Source: Deltaproteobacteria bacterium (GTDB lineage Bacteria > Desulfobacterota > BSN033 > WVXP01). From it: DNA of 64,000 nucleotides. The translations under genes were made by a program, and so were the position numbers. The stretch covers positions 62,001 to 126,000 of the forward strand of contig JAFDHF010000001.1 in NCBI GenBank assembly GCA_019308905.1, in the 5' to 3' direction. Shown one piece after another: positions 1-9,003 of the stretch (position 1 is its first letter; the number at the start of each line of letters is the position of its first letter). The notes under the pieces are model-generated. The model did not search any database. It had not been told where the DNA came from and was given only the letters and a program-made list of their open reading frames with translations.

Positions 1-74
1 CCAGAGAATCAGGGTTCCCCGAGTAGGGTCAAAGGATGAGGGATCACGAGTGAGAACCCCGCCCTCCACCTGGC

Positions 75-878
75 TCATGGCCTGCAGGATTCCCGTCTGT
101 GACGTTTCCAGAGGTCTGACCGGATGTTCCCTTGGGCTGTGACACTGATCCCTGATGTCTTCTCGCCGCCAACCCGTAACTTGGCCCATAGAACCGAGCT
201 CCGCCGGATAAGCTCAGGCCAGATCTCTGATGGCTCCATGTCAAAAATGGTTTCTCCGTCGGCCTTGAGGACGTACCAGTCGCCCCTGGACACCTCATGG
301 TCGAGCTGTCCGGGGCCCCAGCCGGCATAGCCGACAAAGGCCCGGAAGTCCACCTCTCTTCTCGGATGATGGAGCATCTCCTCGATTACGCTCCTGCTGC
401 CAGTGACGTAGACCTTCTCAAGAACGCGATGAGACTCCTCGGGCCGGATATTCGATCGGATCAGCATGAGCATCTGGCCTCTTGCCACCGGTCCCCCCAC
501 GTAGACGGTATCTGCCCGCTCATCGAGGGGCCCTATCCCCGGCCAGAGGCTGGAGAGCCTCAACTTACTCGGCCGGTTGATGATCAGACCCATGGCACCG
601 TGCCGGGCATAATCCACCAGGAGGACCGCCGTTTCCGAGAAGTTGGGATCTCTCAGGTGCGTGCTTGCCACGAGAAACTCTCCGGAAGCCAGTCCCTCCC
701 CGGGGCTCGATCCCTGAACCAACCAGAGGGGCATGGAGGTGTCGGAGACCATCCAAGCCACCGGGCCTGCCGCAGAGGGACCCGGCCAAACCACAAGGAG
801 TACCAGGGCCATGATGACCGGAAACGGAACAAGAGCACCTCGGGTTCTTCTCCTATCCTTTAGGGTTGACCGAAACAT
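75..878 (-). CDS. YqgE/AlgH family protein with N-terminal export signal
   Basis: A 267-residue protein. Residues about 15-37 form a hydrophobic segment ending in a small-residue stretch (SAAG), which looks like a signal peptide or anchor; ordinary YqgE/AlgH proteins (about 185-190 residues) are cytosolic, so this extension is unusual. The family core follows from about residue 65: GEFLVAS, DPNFSETAVLLV, GAMGLIINRPS, VYVGGPV, and a late FVGYAGWGPGQLD motif. The biochemical role of the family is unsettled; AlgH has been linked to transcriptional control in Pseudomonas. The ATG at 878 is preceded by GAGGTG at suitable spacing. It is transcribed alone or after the HTH gene upstream, about 117 bases away. 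The family call is firm, the export inference moderate. Confidence 0.88.
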   Translation of the reverse strand: MFRSTLKDRRRTRGALVPFPVIMALVLLVVWPGPSAAGPVAWMVSDTSMPLWLVQGSSPGEGLASGEFLVASTHLRDPNFSETAVLLVDYARHGAMGLIINRPSKLRLSSLWPGIGPLDERADTVYVGGPVARGQMLMLIRSNIRPEESHRVLEKVYVTGSRSVIEEMLHHPRREVDFRAFVGYAGWGPGQLDHEVSRGDWYVLKADGETIFDMEPSEIWPELIRRSSVLWAKLRVGGEKTSGISVTAQGNIRSDLWKRHRRESCRP

Positions 879-995
879 TCCACACCTCTGCCCGGCTTAC
901 CAACACCCCACAGGGCCAACCGGTATGGTACATCCTCCTTCCAAAACGGCTCCGCCAACGATTCCATCCCCTGAGAGAGTATTCCCTCCCATCGG

Positions 996-1397
996 TTACC
1001 TCCCGGGTGAGGCGGTAAGAAGAGACAGAATAGGTCTGAAGGCCTCGCACTTCCTGCACAGCTCCATCTTCTTGCTCCAGCTCTCCTGCACCTTTCCCTC
1101 ACAGATCGTGCCATTGATGAACCAGCAGAGATGACCGGCACGGAATTCCCATGCAGGGCACTTTCTTTTCGTCTCCAGGGGACACCTCTCTATGGCCCAA
1201 CATGGCTCGGGCTTGCTCTTGGAAAAAGCCTTCAAAGCCAGGAGGAAAAGCAGCTGCCTTTCCGCATGGACAGGAACCCTCCTCAGCCCCTGTTCAAAGC
1301 TCTGCACGGCCTTGAGAGAAACACCCAGCAGCCGCGCCATCTGGCTCTGGGTCTTGTTCAGACTCTGTCGCCCCCGCAAAAACTCCTGCCTGTCCAT
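996..1397 (-). CDS. Small HTH (XRE-like) regulator with Cys-rich C-terminal domain
   Basis: A 133-residue protein. Residues about 3-42 form a helix-turn-helix (SQMARLLGVSLKAVQSFEQG) like the XRE/Cro family. The rest carries seven cysteines (about residues 66, 72, 80, 91, 99, 114, 117), including RCPLETKRKCPAWEF, GHLCWFINGTIC and MELCRKC, a spacing that suggests an Fe-S cluster or zinc site. The ATG at 1397 has GAGGAG upstream; a TTG at 1421 lies further upstream without a better ribosome site. I infer a redox- or metal-sensing regulator. Its target is unknown; it is divergent from the dehydrogenase gene at 1688 and co-directional with the YqgE-like gene, so either could be regulated. Confidence 0.75.
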   Translation of the reverse strand: MDRQEFLRGRQSLNKTQSQMARLLGVSLKAVQSFEQGLRRVPVHAERQLLFLLALKAFSKSKPEPCWAIERCPLETKRKCPAWEFRAGHLCWFINGTICEGKVQESWSKKMELCRKCEAFRPILSLLTASPGR

Positions 1398-1541
1398 CCG
1401 AGGTCTCCTCTGCTTCCTCAATCATACCACAGTGTAACCCTCTGGAGAAGGCTCATCTCCTCGGCGAGCTCCTTCTTCGGGGAACCACTTGCTTAAGCGT
1501 TACATTGGGCGAGAGCAGGGTACCAGAACCACCACGCCTTT

Positions 1542-1571
1542 TTGTAGTGATTCCAGCAGATGTGATATGAT
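1542..1571 (+). promoter_or_regulatory. Candidate sigma-70 promoter for the dehydrogenase/DUF362 pair
   Basis: TTGTAG at 1542-1547 and TATGAT at 1566-1571 are separated by 18 bases, about 115 bases before the ATG at 1688. The -10 element is good and the -35 imperfect. No other match is evident between 1422 and 1687. Confidence 0.35.
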
Positions 1572-1687
1572 GTTACGCAGATCCAATCGGGGACGTTGAG
1601 CCGGGTTGAATGAAAAAGAGGAATCGGGCCGGCATTCCCTTCGGGAAAGCGGCCATGCTGTGACTAGATTCGACATGGAGGAGGCAG

Positions 1688-2575
1688 ATGGAGCGCATAG
1701 GATTCATCGGTTTGGGAATCATGGGCAGACCCATGGCAGAGAACCTGATCAAAGGGGGTTACCGTCTCGTCGTGTACAATCGCAGCCACGGCCCCGTGGA
1801 GGAACTGGCCGGTCAGGGGGCCACCCCGGCCTCATCTGCCAGAGAGGTTGCAGAGAAGACCGACGTGGTCATAACCATGCTTCCAGACTCGCCAGACGTG
1901 GAACAGGTGGTTCTCGGGCCCGGGGGTGTGAGGGAGGGGCTCCACCCGGGAATGCTTTACATCGACATGTCCACCATCGCGCCGAGTACTTCCAGGAAGA
2001 TCTACGAGACCCTCCACGCCCTGGGCGTGGAGGGTCTCGACGCCCCGGTATCCGGCGGCCAGCAAGGAGCCGTCGAGGGAACCCTCTCCATAATGGCGGG
2101 AGGCACGGAACAGGCCTTCAAGAGGGCTCTGCCCATCTTCCAGGTGCTCGGAAAGAACGTTGTTCTCATAGGAGGTCCTGGCGCCGGGCAGATAGCGAAG
2201 GCGTGCAACCAGATAATAGTGGCCCTGAACATCCTGGCCGTAGCCGAAGCCATGACCCTGGCCGCGAAATCAGGAGTGGACCCGGCCAACGTAAGGAGGG
2301 CGTTGCTGGGCGGTTTTGCTCAGAGCCGCGCCCTCGAACTCCACGGACAGCGGATCCTCGACCGGAACTTCGAGCCCGGTTTCAGGATCAGACTCCACCG
2401 GAAAGACCTGGCCATCGCCCTTCAGACAGGCCGCGAGTCGTCACTCCCCCTTCTGGCCACGGCACAGGTTGCGGAGTTGATGAATGGACTGCTGGCAACC
2501 GGCAGAGGCGATTTGGACCACTCTGCGCTGGCCCTCCTGGTGGAAGAATTCGGAGGATCCAAAATAGAATCCTAG
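1688..2575 (+). CDS. NAD(P)-dependent beta-hydroxyacid dehydrogenase (GarR/MmsB type)
   Basis: A 295-residue protein of the usual family length. It starts with the Rossmann motif GFIGLGIMGRPMAENLIKGG (residues 4-23). Further hallmarks are the substrate loop DAPVSGGQQGA near 118 and the catalytic-lysine segment GPGAGQIAKACNQII near 165-180. The family reversibly oxidises 3-hydroxyacids such as tartronate semialdehyde/glycerate or 3-hydroxyisobutyrate; substrate cannot be told from sequence. A GGAGG lies just before the ATG. The DUF362 gene follows 40 bases downstream on the same strand, so the two are probably co-transcribed. Cytosolic; no signal peptide. Confidence 0.9.
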   Translation: MERIGFIGLGIMGRPMAENLIKGGYRLVVYNRSHGPVEELAGQGATPASSAREVAEKTDVVITMLPDSPDVEQVVLGPGGVREGLHPGMLYIDMSTIAPSTSRKIYETLHALGVEGLDAPVSGGQQGAVEGTLSIMAGGTEQAFKRALPIFQVLGKNVVLIGGPGAGQIAKACNQIIVALNILAVAEAMTLAAKSGVDPANVRRALLGGFAQSRALELHGQRILDRNFEPGFRIRLHRKDLAIALQTGRESSLPLLATAQVAELMNGLLATGRGDLDHSALALLVEEFGGSKIES

Positions 2576-2615
2576 GCGGCCGTCACCAGGAAATGACCAC
2601 GGGACCGGGTGGGAG

Positions 2616-3755
2616 ATGGGGGGAAACTCAACAGCCATGGGGGTAGCCATCGTTTACGGGAACGATGTCACCAAGATGGTGGAGCGGCTGATACTCTCCC
2701 AGGGTGCTCTCGGCTCGCTCCGGCCGGATGATACCGTGGTCATCAAACCGAATCTGGTCGTCTCCCGGCAGGAGTGGGCCGGGGTCGACACAGACCCGCG
2801 GATCGTAGAAGCTCTCGTCAAGGTGCTCAAGGAGAGGGGAGTCCGTCGAATCACAGTAGCCGATGGGAGCGGGATGGGCTACAGTGCTACCCGAGCGTTT
2901 CACATCTGCGGATACCGGGATCTCTCCAGGCGGTATGGTTTGAAGTTGGTCGATCTCGAGAAGGACCGCTTCGTCGAGAGAGAGGTGGCGATCGACGGTC
3001 CTTTCGAGACCATGAAGATAGCGGCGACCGTCACGGAGTGCGACTTTCTCATCAACCTGCCGGTCATGAAGGCCCACTCCGAAACCCTGCTCACCTGCAG
3101 CCTGAAAAACCTCAAGGGTGTCATGCCCAGGGAGATGAAGACGGCCTTTCACCGCATGGGCCTTCACCGAGGGATCGCACAACTGGCAAGCGTCCTCTTG
3201 CCGGACCTGATCCTAGTAGACGGCCTCCAGGGAGATCTAAGCTCCGAGACAGGCCGGAACCCTGTTGCCATGGAGACGATGATACTGGGGACCAATCCGG
3301 TTGAAGTCGATTCTGTTGTGGCGGACATCCTCGGATATGCGCCTAGGACGATCCGCCATATCGCTCACAGCGCTGATGCCGGGCTCGGTACATGTGACCT
3401 GGAAAAGATCTCCATCCGCCGCCTCAACCGCCCCTCCAAGGATACCCGCTTCGCGCCGCCTCCCCACTTCACGAAACGGTTTCCCTGCCGTATCAGCTCT
3501 CATGGGGCCTGCTGCACCTGCGTGGGGAATCTGATTTTTGCCTTGGAACGGTTGCAGGAAAAGGGGCTTCTCTCGAGGAGGCTCCACTTCCTCGTAGGAC
3601 AGGGTCCCGGGCTCTCCCGGGACAGAGCTGAGACGTCCGTCGCCGTGGGCAGGTGTGCGGCCAGAGAGGTTGACGCAGATCTGAAGATCGATGAATGCCC
3701 GCCCGGCGCGAATGCCATCTACCGGCGCGTGGCGGCCGCAGGTACCCGAGACTGA
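2616..3755 (+). CDS. DUF362 domain-containing protein
   Basis: A 379-residue protein. Residues about 45-330 match the DUF362 pattern: VVIKPNLV near 43-50, RITVADGSGMG, DFLINLPVMKAHSETLLTCS with SLKNLKGVMP, and ILVDGLQGD. This family has no settled activity; members often occur beside ferredoxins or redox enzymes. Cysteines are concentrated at about 295-302 (HGACCTCVGN), matching the CSGC region of the second DUF362 protein in this window (21304-22449). An internal ATG at 2637 (MGVAIVYGN) is an equally plausible start. The gene follows the dehydrogenase by 40 bases and converges with the SDR operon. Confidence 0.82.
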   Translation: MGGNSTAMGVAIVYGNDVTKMVERLILSQGALGSLRPDDTVVIKPNLVVSRQEWAGVDTDPRIVEALVKVLKERGVRRITVADGSGMGYSATRAFHICGYRDLSRRYGLKLVDLEKDRFVEREVAIDGPFETMKIAATVTECDFLINLPVMKAHSETLLTCSLKNLKGVMPREMKTAFHRMGLHRGIAQLASVLLPDLILVDGLQGDLSSETGRNPVAMETMILGTNPVEVDSVVADILGYAPRTIRHIAHSADAGLGTCDLEKISIRRLNRPSKDTRFAPPPHFTKRFPCRISSHGACCTCVGNLIFALERLQEKGLLSRRLHFLVGQGPGLSRDRAETSVAVGRCAAREVDADLKIDECPPGANAIYRRVAAAGTRD

Positions 3756-3798
3756 AAAAGACCCCACCTCCACAGTCCTATCCAATCATGGGGAAGAC

Positions 3799-4554
3799 CT
3801 ACTTCTGGCTCGCCAACCCTCCCGCAGTCTCCCCCCCGTCGATCACATAGACCTGTCCGGTAATGAATCGAGCATCATCAGAGGCGAGAAAGGCAAACAG
3901 GGCAGCCACCTCTTCCGGCCTTCCCAGCCTTCCCAGAGGTACTTTACCGGCGCATGCCTGGAGCATCTCGGCCGTATATTCTGCTTCCTGCATGGGTGTG
4001 AGTATATAACCGGGGCAGACTGCGTTTACACGAACGGCAGGGGCGAGTTCCAATGCCATGGAGCGGGTCAGTTCGATGACCCCCGCCTTGGAGGCGTTGT
4101 AGGAGGCGTAGTGATGATATCCAACCAGGCCGTTGGTTGAACCCATGTTGAGGATGACGCCTGCCCCCTGCTCGATCATCCGTCGCGCCGCCTGTTGGGC
4201 AACCCAAAACACTCCGTTGAGATTCACCTCGATCACCCGGCACCAGCTGTCCGGCATGATATCGACAAAGGGCTTCCGGAAGCTGATCCCGGCGTTGTTG
4301 ATCAGTATGTCCAATCCCTGGATTCTTTCATCGACTCTCTCGAAGGCGCGGCTTACTGCTTCAGCGTCCGAGACGTCGGCAGTGATGGTTCCGGAAAGAG
4401 ATGGCATTTCCGCTTCAAGCCGACGGCACCCCGCCTGGTCCTTGTCAAGCACAATGACTCTGGCACCCTCCTCCAGAAAACGCGCGGCCGTTGCTGCACC
4501 AATGCCACTGGCTCCACCTGTCACAAGAACCCTCTTGCCTCTCAATCCACGCAC
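3799..4554 (-). CDS. Short-chain dehydrogenase/reductase (SDR), last gene of the operon
   Basis: Classical SDR of about 251 residues. Visible motifs are the cofactor loop [17 protein letters not shown], the catalytic YNASKAG (Tyr and Lys), the serine in NMGST, and a C-terminal YVIDGG. Asp (VLDKDQ) at the end of beta-2 suggests NAD(H) preference. The GTG at 4554 has AGGGAGGAG directly before it; a GTG at 4584 would overlap the upstream gene by 20 bases and lacks a clear site. It is the fourth gene of a tightly packed operon starting at 7833. Substrate unknown; likely an alcohol or hydroxyacid made or used by the neighbouring aminotransferase pathway (inference). Confidence 0.88.
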   Translation of the reverse strand: MRGLRGKRVLVTGGASGIGAATAARFLEEGARVIVLDKDQAGCRRLEAEMPSLSGTITADVSDAEAVSRAFERVDERIQGLDILINNAGISFRKPFVDIMPDSWCRVIEVNLNGVFWVAQQAARRMIEQGAGVILNMGSTNGLVGYHHYASYNASKAGVIELTRSMALELAPAVRVNAVCPGYILTPMQEAEYTAEMLQACAGKVPLGRLGRPEEVAALFAFLASDDARFITGQVYVIDGGETAGGLASQK

Positions 4555-4564
4555 CGTCTCCTCC

Positions 4565-5356
4565 CTAGCCTGCCAGCCCCCCACCGTCCACTACCAGGCA
4601 GGTCCCGGTGACAAAGGAAGAGGCATCACTGGCAAGATACAGAACCGCCTGGGCGATCTCCTCAGGCCTCCCGATCCGCCCCAAGGGTCTATCGGCCGCC
4701 TCCTCCAGGAAGGAAGCAAGGGGGCGGCCCAGCTGTTCAGCCTCATGACGGAGCATCGACGTGTCCGTGTCGCCTGGACAGACGCAGTTGACCCGGATTC
4801 CCTCCTTTCCGTGGTCGAGGGACATCGCCTTGGTGAGCAGGACCACGGCTCCCTTGGAGGCACAATAGGCCGCTGCCCTTCGTCCGCCCACGAGCCCCCA
4901 ACCAGAGGCGATATTGACAATCACTCCGCCTCCGGCTTCGGCCATGAGGGGGATGGCAAACTTGGAAAGGAGGAACACAGACTTGACGTTGACCGCCATG
5001 GTTCTGTCCCACTCGGCTTCCTCGGTCTCTGTAACGGAAGCCCGCCGAATAATCCCGGCACAGTTGACAAGAATCTCCACTCTGCCCAGCTCCTGAAGAG
5101 TCGTCTCCAACGCTCTCCGGCAATCCTCCGCCCGGGTAGTATCGCACTGAATACCCACGGCGCGCCCACCCTGCTCGTTAATAGACTGTGCAACGGCAAG
5201 AGCACCCCTGCCGTCCAGATCCGCCACAGACAGAACAGCCCCCTCCCTGGCAAAGAGCAGCGCCGTGGCCTGCCCGATACCAGAGGCGCCCCCCGTGACA
5301 AGGGCTGCTTTCCCCTTGAGAAGGCCCCTGGCCGGAATCGGTTCGACACTATCCAT
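4565..5356 (-). CDS. Short-chain dehydrogenase/reductase (SDR)
   Basis: A 263-residue classical SDR. Motifs: [12 protein letters not shown] near 20-31, VNCAGII, the catalytic serine in IASGW, YCASKGA (Tyr, Lys), PGDTDTSML and VVDGGG at the C-terminus. Asp in SVADLDGRG suggests NAD(H). GGGAGG lies 9-10 bases upstream of the ATG. The start overlaps the aminotransferase end by 8 bases, indicating translational coupling. It is only moderately similar to the next SDR, so the two probably act on different intermediates rather than being recent duplicates. Confidence 0.9.
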   Translation of the reverse strand: MDSVEPIPARGLLKGKAALVTGGASGIGQATALLFAREGAVLSVADLDGRGALAVAQSINEQGGRAVGIQCDTTRAEDCRRALETTLQELGRVEILVNCAGIIRRASVTETEEAEWDRTMAVNVKSVFLLSKFAIPLMAEAGGGVIVNIASGWGLVGGRRAAAYCASKGAVVLLTKAMSLDHGKEGIRVNCVCPGDTDTSMLRHEAEQLGRPLASFLEEAADRPLGRIGRPEEIAQAVLYLASDASSFVTGTCLVVDGGGLAG

Positions 5357-6671
5357 CGTTCACAACCTCCCTGACCGCCTCGAGGGTGAACTCCACGTCC
5401 TCTTCCCGGTGTGCCACTGTCGCAACCGAATGAAGAGCCGCAGAAGGGCTCATGTACACGCCGTGTCTGAAAAGGGCCAGGACGAATTTCTGGTATTTCC
5501 CGCGGTCCACGGAACCACAGAACTGGCGATAATCCCTCACGGCCTCCTCTCCGGTAAACATGATCTGAAACATGGGTCCCACCCCTTGTACGATGGCACT
5601 GATACGTTTCCCCCGAAATATCTCCCTCAACCCGGAACAGAGGCGATCCCCGATCATCCAGGTGTGACGAAAGGCGGCGCCTCCGTCTCGGGTGAGCTCC
5701 CTGAGACAAGCCCTGGCGGCGTACAGTCCCACACGCGAGGCGTTCTGGGTACCATAGTGGAGCACTCCCCCCCAGGCGAGAGCTTCCATGATCTCCGCGC
5801 GGCCCACAAGAGCAGCCACAGGGAGGCCCGCCCCTAGGGCCTTGCCGAAGGTGGAGATGTCTGGGACGATACCGTAATACTCCTGACACCCGCCTGGAGC
5901 GATGCGGAAACCCGTAACCGTCTCATCGAGGATGAGCAGTATCCTGTTCTCCCGGGTCAAATCCCGCAGCCCCTGGAGGTAACCAGGCTCAGGAGGTATG
6001 ACCCCCATGTTTCCCATGATTCCCTCGGTGATGACAGCGGCAATCTGCCCCCGGTAAGTCTCCATGGCTCGCTCCACGGATTCGAGATCATTCCACGGGA
6101 CGACCACCGTGTCCTCGAGAGCGTGGCGGTTGAGGCCCGAACTCTCGGCGATCTTGATGGGATCGTTCCGGTGGCCCAGGGAGACCACCGGATGGGGATG
6201 GGCGTTGACCAGGAAGTCGTCATACCAGCCATGGTAATGCCCCTCGAACTTGATGAACTTCGGCCTTCCCGTGTAACCCCTGGCCAGTCTGACAGCGGCC
6301 ATTGCCGCCTCGGTTCCCGTATTGGCAAACCGCACCCGTTCCGCACTCGGAACCAGCCGCTGGATCATCTCGGCCACCTCGATTTCTATCTCGGTGGCAG
6401 CGGCAAAAAGGGTCCCTCCCGAAGCCGCCTCTTTCACCGCTTCGACAACCGAGGGGTGGGCGTGGCCCAAAGGCAGGGCGCCATACGCCATCATCCAGTC
6501 GATGTACCGGTTTGAATCCACATCGTAGATAGACGCACCCCGCCCTTCCCGGATAAAAAGAGGGTAATCCCCGTAGTTGGCAGGTCCCCGCGAAGGAGAA
6601 CTTCCCCCTTCGATCAGGACCCCTAAGGCCCGGTCGTATAGAGCCCCCGACCTATCGGTGCTAAAAGACAT
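5349..6671 (-). CDS. Class III aminotransferase, glutamate-1-semialdehyde aminomutase-like
   Basis: A PLP-dependent fold-type I enzyme of about 440 residues. Landmarks are the N-terminal GRYID-like segment (YDVDSNRYIDWMMAYGALPL), FANTGTEAAMAAVRLAR for phosphate binding, GHYHGWYDD, LDETVTGFR with the PLP-ring Asp, and the Schiff-base lysine in STFGKALGAGLP. It most resembles GSA aminomutase but sits outside any haem biosynthesis cluster and next to dehydrogenases, so a catabolic role on an amino or beta-amino substrate is more likely (inference). The ATG at 6671 is preceded by GGAGG with a 7-base spacing; a GTG at 6680 is less well placed. It overlaps both neighbours by a few bases. Confidence 0.88.
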   Translation of the reverse strand: MSFSTDRSGALYDRALGVLIEGGSSPSRGPANYGDYPLFIREGRGASIYDVDSNRYIDWMMAYGALPLGHAHPSVVEAVKEAASGGTLFAAATEIEIEVAEMIQRLVPSAERVRFANTGTEAAMAAVRLARGYTGRPKFIKFEGHYHGWYDDFLVNAHPHPVVSLGHRNDPIKIAESSGLNRHALEDTVVVPWNDLESVERAMETYRGQIAAVITEGIMGNMGVIPPEPGYLQGLRDLTRENRILLILDETVTGFRIAPGGCQEYYGIVPDISTFGKALGAGLPVAALVGRAEIMEALAWGGVLHYGTQNASRVGLYAARACLRELTRDGGAAFRHTWMIGDRLCSGLREIFRGKRISAIVQGVGPMFQIMFTGEEAVRDYRQFCGSVDRGKYQKFVLALFRHGVYMSPSAALHSVATVAHREEDVEFTLEAVREVVNDG

Positions 6672-7833
6672 GACCTGCACCTCCGGAAAGTTGAAGATCG
6701 ACGCCGTAACTCCCCGCGTACTCCCGGAATCTGGCTATCAGCTCTAAAGCCCTCTCTTCAGCCTCCTGGGGCCGGAGGACCCGGCAATCATAGCCGAGTT
6801 CGGTTCGCAGGATCTGCACCGCCTCGGGACAGAAAACAACGGTCCCGTCATCCTCGATTCTCTCAATCCCGTCGAACCGGTGGGATCTTTCGTTTATGGC
6901 TACTGCTTCCTCCAGCCCTATCCCCTCTATGGGCGCGATTTCCACCCCCTCACGGCTCACGAGAACAGGGTACCCTCCGGGCAACCCCCCGGGCCCGGGC
7001 ACGTGGAGTTCCTTTCTATCCTGAGAAAGTAATGCCCTGACAAGGGACATTGTGCAGCCTGCGGTAAGGGAGTGGATCGCACGGCCCGGCGGTACTGGAT
7101 AAGGAGCCAGCAGCAGTTCCTCGGCCCGAATCTGTTCGGTCACGTCCCGTCCGTCCACTTCGACACGCAGGAAGTGAGGCGGAACCTCTTTGAAGGCCTC
7201 TCCGAAAGCTGCTGGTTGCAATGCATGGTGTGCTACCAGGATCACGTGCACCGACTCGAGCGGCTCTTCGAGTCGCTCAGAGGCAAGCAGCCGCACCTTG
7301 GACACGATCTCCTCTACGTTGCCCAGACCACAGGTGGGCGCAAGACCCAGACGGCCCATGACACAGTTGACCACATCCGGGAAAGGCGCAGTCAGGATTA
7401 TCCCCCCATAGGCCATCTCCTGCAAGGCCTCCATGAACTTCATGGTGAGGGTCATGTGGACCGGCAGCCAGACGCCGAATCCCGCACTCTTGATTCGGGC
7501 AGCCTGCTCGGGCGGCAGAAGATCGGGTAGCCACCAGGTCTGCATGGTAGCTGTGAGTAGAATGATCTGGGGTGCCTCTCTTCGTACGGTCCTGACTACG
7601 GCCTTCCTATCATTGATGTCGAGAGGGGTGAAGCAGATCGGAATGGAATGACCCTCAGCCAGAGCGCTCAATCGGGCAAGGTTGCAGCGAGCAATGCCCC
7701 GGGTGCTGTTTCGGCTGGCCACCACGATTCGCCCGAATCCTTCCTCCCCGGCGAGGCGATCCAACACGACCCCTCCCAAGTCGCCGAGACCCACAAGGAG
7801 AATCGTCGGCCTCATTGTTGTGAGTCTCCCCAT
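6661..7833 (-). CDS. Rossmann-fold dehydrogenase-like protein, function unknown
   Basis: A 390-residue protein whose N-terminus (ILLVGLGDLGGVVLDRLAG, residues about 11-29) is a nucleotide-binding loop like that of saccharopine dehydrogenases and related oxidoreductases. The remainder has no motif I recognise, although PFPDVVNCVMGRLGLAPTCG and LVAHHALQP look conserved in character. It is the first gene of an operon with a GSA-like aminotransferase and two SDRs, so it may oxidise or reduce an amino or imino acid (inference). The ATG at 7833 has GGAGGGG seven bases upstream; an internal ATG at 7815 is possible. No signal peptide or membrane segment. Confidence 0.72.
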   Translation of the reverse strand: MGRLTTMRPTILLVGLGDLGGVVLDRLAGEEGFGRIVVASRNSTRGIARCNLARLSALAEGHSIPICFTPLDINDRKAVVRTVRREAPQIILLTATMQTWWLPDLLPPEQAARIKSAGFGVWLPVHMTLTMKFMEALQEMAYGGIILTAPFPDVVNCVMGRLGLAPTCGLGNVEEIVSKVRLLASERLEEPLESVHVILVAHHALQPAAFGEAFKEVPPHFLRVEVDGRDVTEQIRAEELLLAPYPVPPGRAIHSLTAGCTMSLVRALLSQDRKELHVPGPGGLPGGYPVLVSREGVEIAPIEGIGLEEAVAINERSHRFDGIERIEDDGTVVFCPEAVQILRTELGYDCRVLRPQEAEERALELIARFREYAGSYGVDLQLSGGAGHVF

Positions 7834-7940
7834 GTGACGACCCCTCCGGTTCTCCCTACCGTCGGCCAGTCGAATACCCTACCGCCCCCTTTGTCCCTCA
7901 GGGCCGCTCTGGCCCTCAGACGGGCTTGACGAGACTAAGT

Positions 7941-7967
7941 AGTATACCTTCTGAGCCGGTCTTTCAA
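7941..7967 (-). promoter_or_regulatory. Candidate promoter of the aminotransferase/SDR operon
   Basis: Read on the minus strand, TTGAAA (7967-7962) is followed after 15 bases by TATACT (7946-7941), or CTTGAA after 16. The start site would be about 100 bases ahead of the ATG at 7833. The -10 is near consensus; the spacing is short. It lies in the 387-base divergent region 7834-8220. Confidence 0.45.
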
Positions 7968-8042
7968 GATTCCTCTATTGGCCAGGCACGCCCATTGCCG
8001 GGAGGTGAGGAAGCGCCTGAGAGGCAAGGTGAGCCGGAGGCG

Positions 8043-8070
8043 TTGACAAGGGAGTCGCTTTTTGTAAATA
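8043..8070 (+). promoter_or_regulatory. Candidate sigma-70 promoter for the PAS-HisKA gene
   Basis: TTGACA at 8043-8048 and TAAATA at 8065-8070 with a 16-base spacer, about 150 bases before the ATG at 8221. The -35 is a perfect consensus. Nothing else is evident between 7968 and 8220. Confidence 0.5.
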
Positions 8071-8220
8071 TGACTTGAATTGCAGTCGCTGAGGGCCTAT
8101 GGGACATACCTTGCATCTTTCCGTCTCGGAAAGGGATCGCCCTGAGGCTCGGGGCGTATCGTGGAGGCTGGTTGCCCGGCACTTGGATCCCCTTTTCCCG
8201 CATGCACAGAGGTTCCCCTG

Positions 8221-9003
8221 ATGGGCAGAAAACTCACTTACAAAGAACTGGAACAAAGGGTGAAGGAACTGGAAAGAGAACTCCTTGAGCGTCGGCAGGC
8301 AGAGGAGGCGATGCTCGAGACACAGGAGAGGTTCCGCGCTGTCGCAGATTTTACGTTCGACTGGGAGTACTGGATCTCCCCGGAAGGAACCTATGTTTAC
8401 GTTTCGCCGTCGTGTGAGCGGATAACCGGTTATAGCCCAGAGGAGTTTCAGAAAGACCCGGATCTGCTTCAGGCGATCACACACCCCCAGGATCGTGCTG
8501 CGGTCTCGAAACACCTGCAAGAGGAGTTGAAGAGCCGGGGCATCCTGTCCCTGGACTTTCGCATTATCCACCGGAGCGGCCAGGAGAGATGGATAGCCCA
8601 TGTCTGCCAGCAGGTTTTCGCTACCAACGGAGACCTCCTTGGCAGGCGAGCAAGCAACCGGGATATCACAAAGCGTAAACAGGCAGAAGAGGCGCTGCGC
8701 CAGACTCACGATGAACTATACAGACTCAGCCAGGAACTGGAGAAGAAGGTTCAGGAGAGGACCGAGGAGTTGCAGGAGAAGAGCAGACAACTGGTCGAAG
8801 TGGAAAAGCTCGCAGCCCTCGGCAAGATGGCAAACAGGGTGGCCCATGACCTGAGGAATCCGCTCACCATCATCGGCGGTTTTGCCCGGAGGATGTATGA
8901 AAAGACACCTGACGACCACCCGAACAAACGGTATCTCAGGATAATCGTGAAGGAGACTTCCATACTCGAAAACCGGATCTCAGAAATCGTGGACTCCAAC
9001 TGA
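8221..9003 (+). CDS. PAS-HisKA protein lacking the kinase ATPase domain
   Basis: A 260-residue protein. An N-terminal coiled coil (KELEQRVKELERELLERRQ) is followed by a PAS domain at about 35-155 (FDWEYWISPEGTYVYVSPS, ERITGYSPEE, ERWIAHVCQQVF with a PAC tail), another coiled coil, and a HisKA dimerisation helix with the phospho-acceptor His in VAHDLRNPLTIIGGF near residue 210. The protein stops about 50 residues later at IVDSN, where a HATPase_c domain should begin. No N, G1 or G2 box is readable in any frame of the next 500 bases. It could be a phosphotransfer or dimerisation partner for another kinase, or a decayed gene. A response regulator follows 515 bases downstream on the same strand. 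Confidence 0.82.
   Translation: MGRKLTYKELEQRVKELERELLERRQAEEAMLETQERFRAVADFTFDWEYWISPEGTYVYVSPSCERITGYSPEEFQKDPDLLQAITHPQDRAAVSKHLQEELKSRGILSLDFRIIHRSGQERWIAHVCQQVFATNGDLLGRRASNRDITKRKQAEEALRQTHDELYRLSQELEKKVQERTEELQEKSRQLVEVEKLAALGKMANRVAHDLRNPLTIIGGFARRMYEKTPDDHPNKRYLRIIVKETSILENRISEIVDSN

Noticed and set aside
1606-2646. 346-codon open frame on the plus strand
   Set aside because: Overlaps the beta-hydroxyacid dehydrogenase in another frame; very Arg/Gly-rich, a typical high-GC shadow.
4133-5374. 413-codon open frame on the plus strand
   Set aside because: It runs antisense to the two SDR genes, which have full catalytic motifs; its translation has no recognisable domain.
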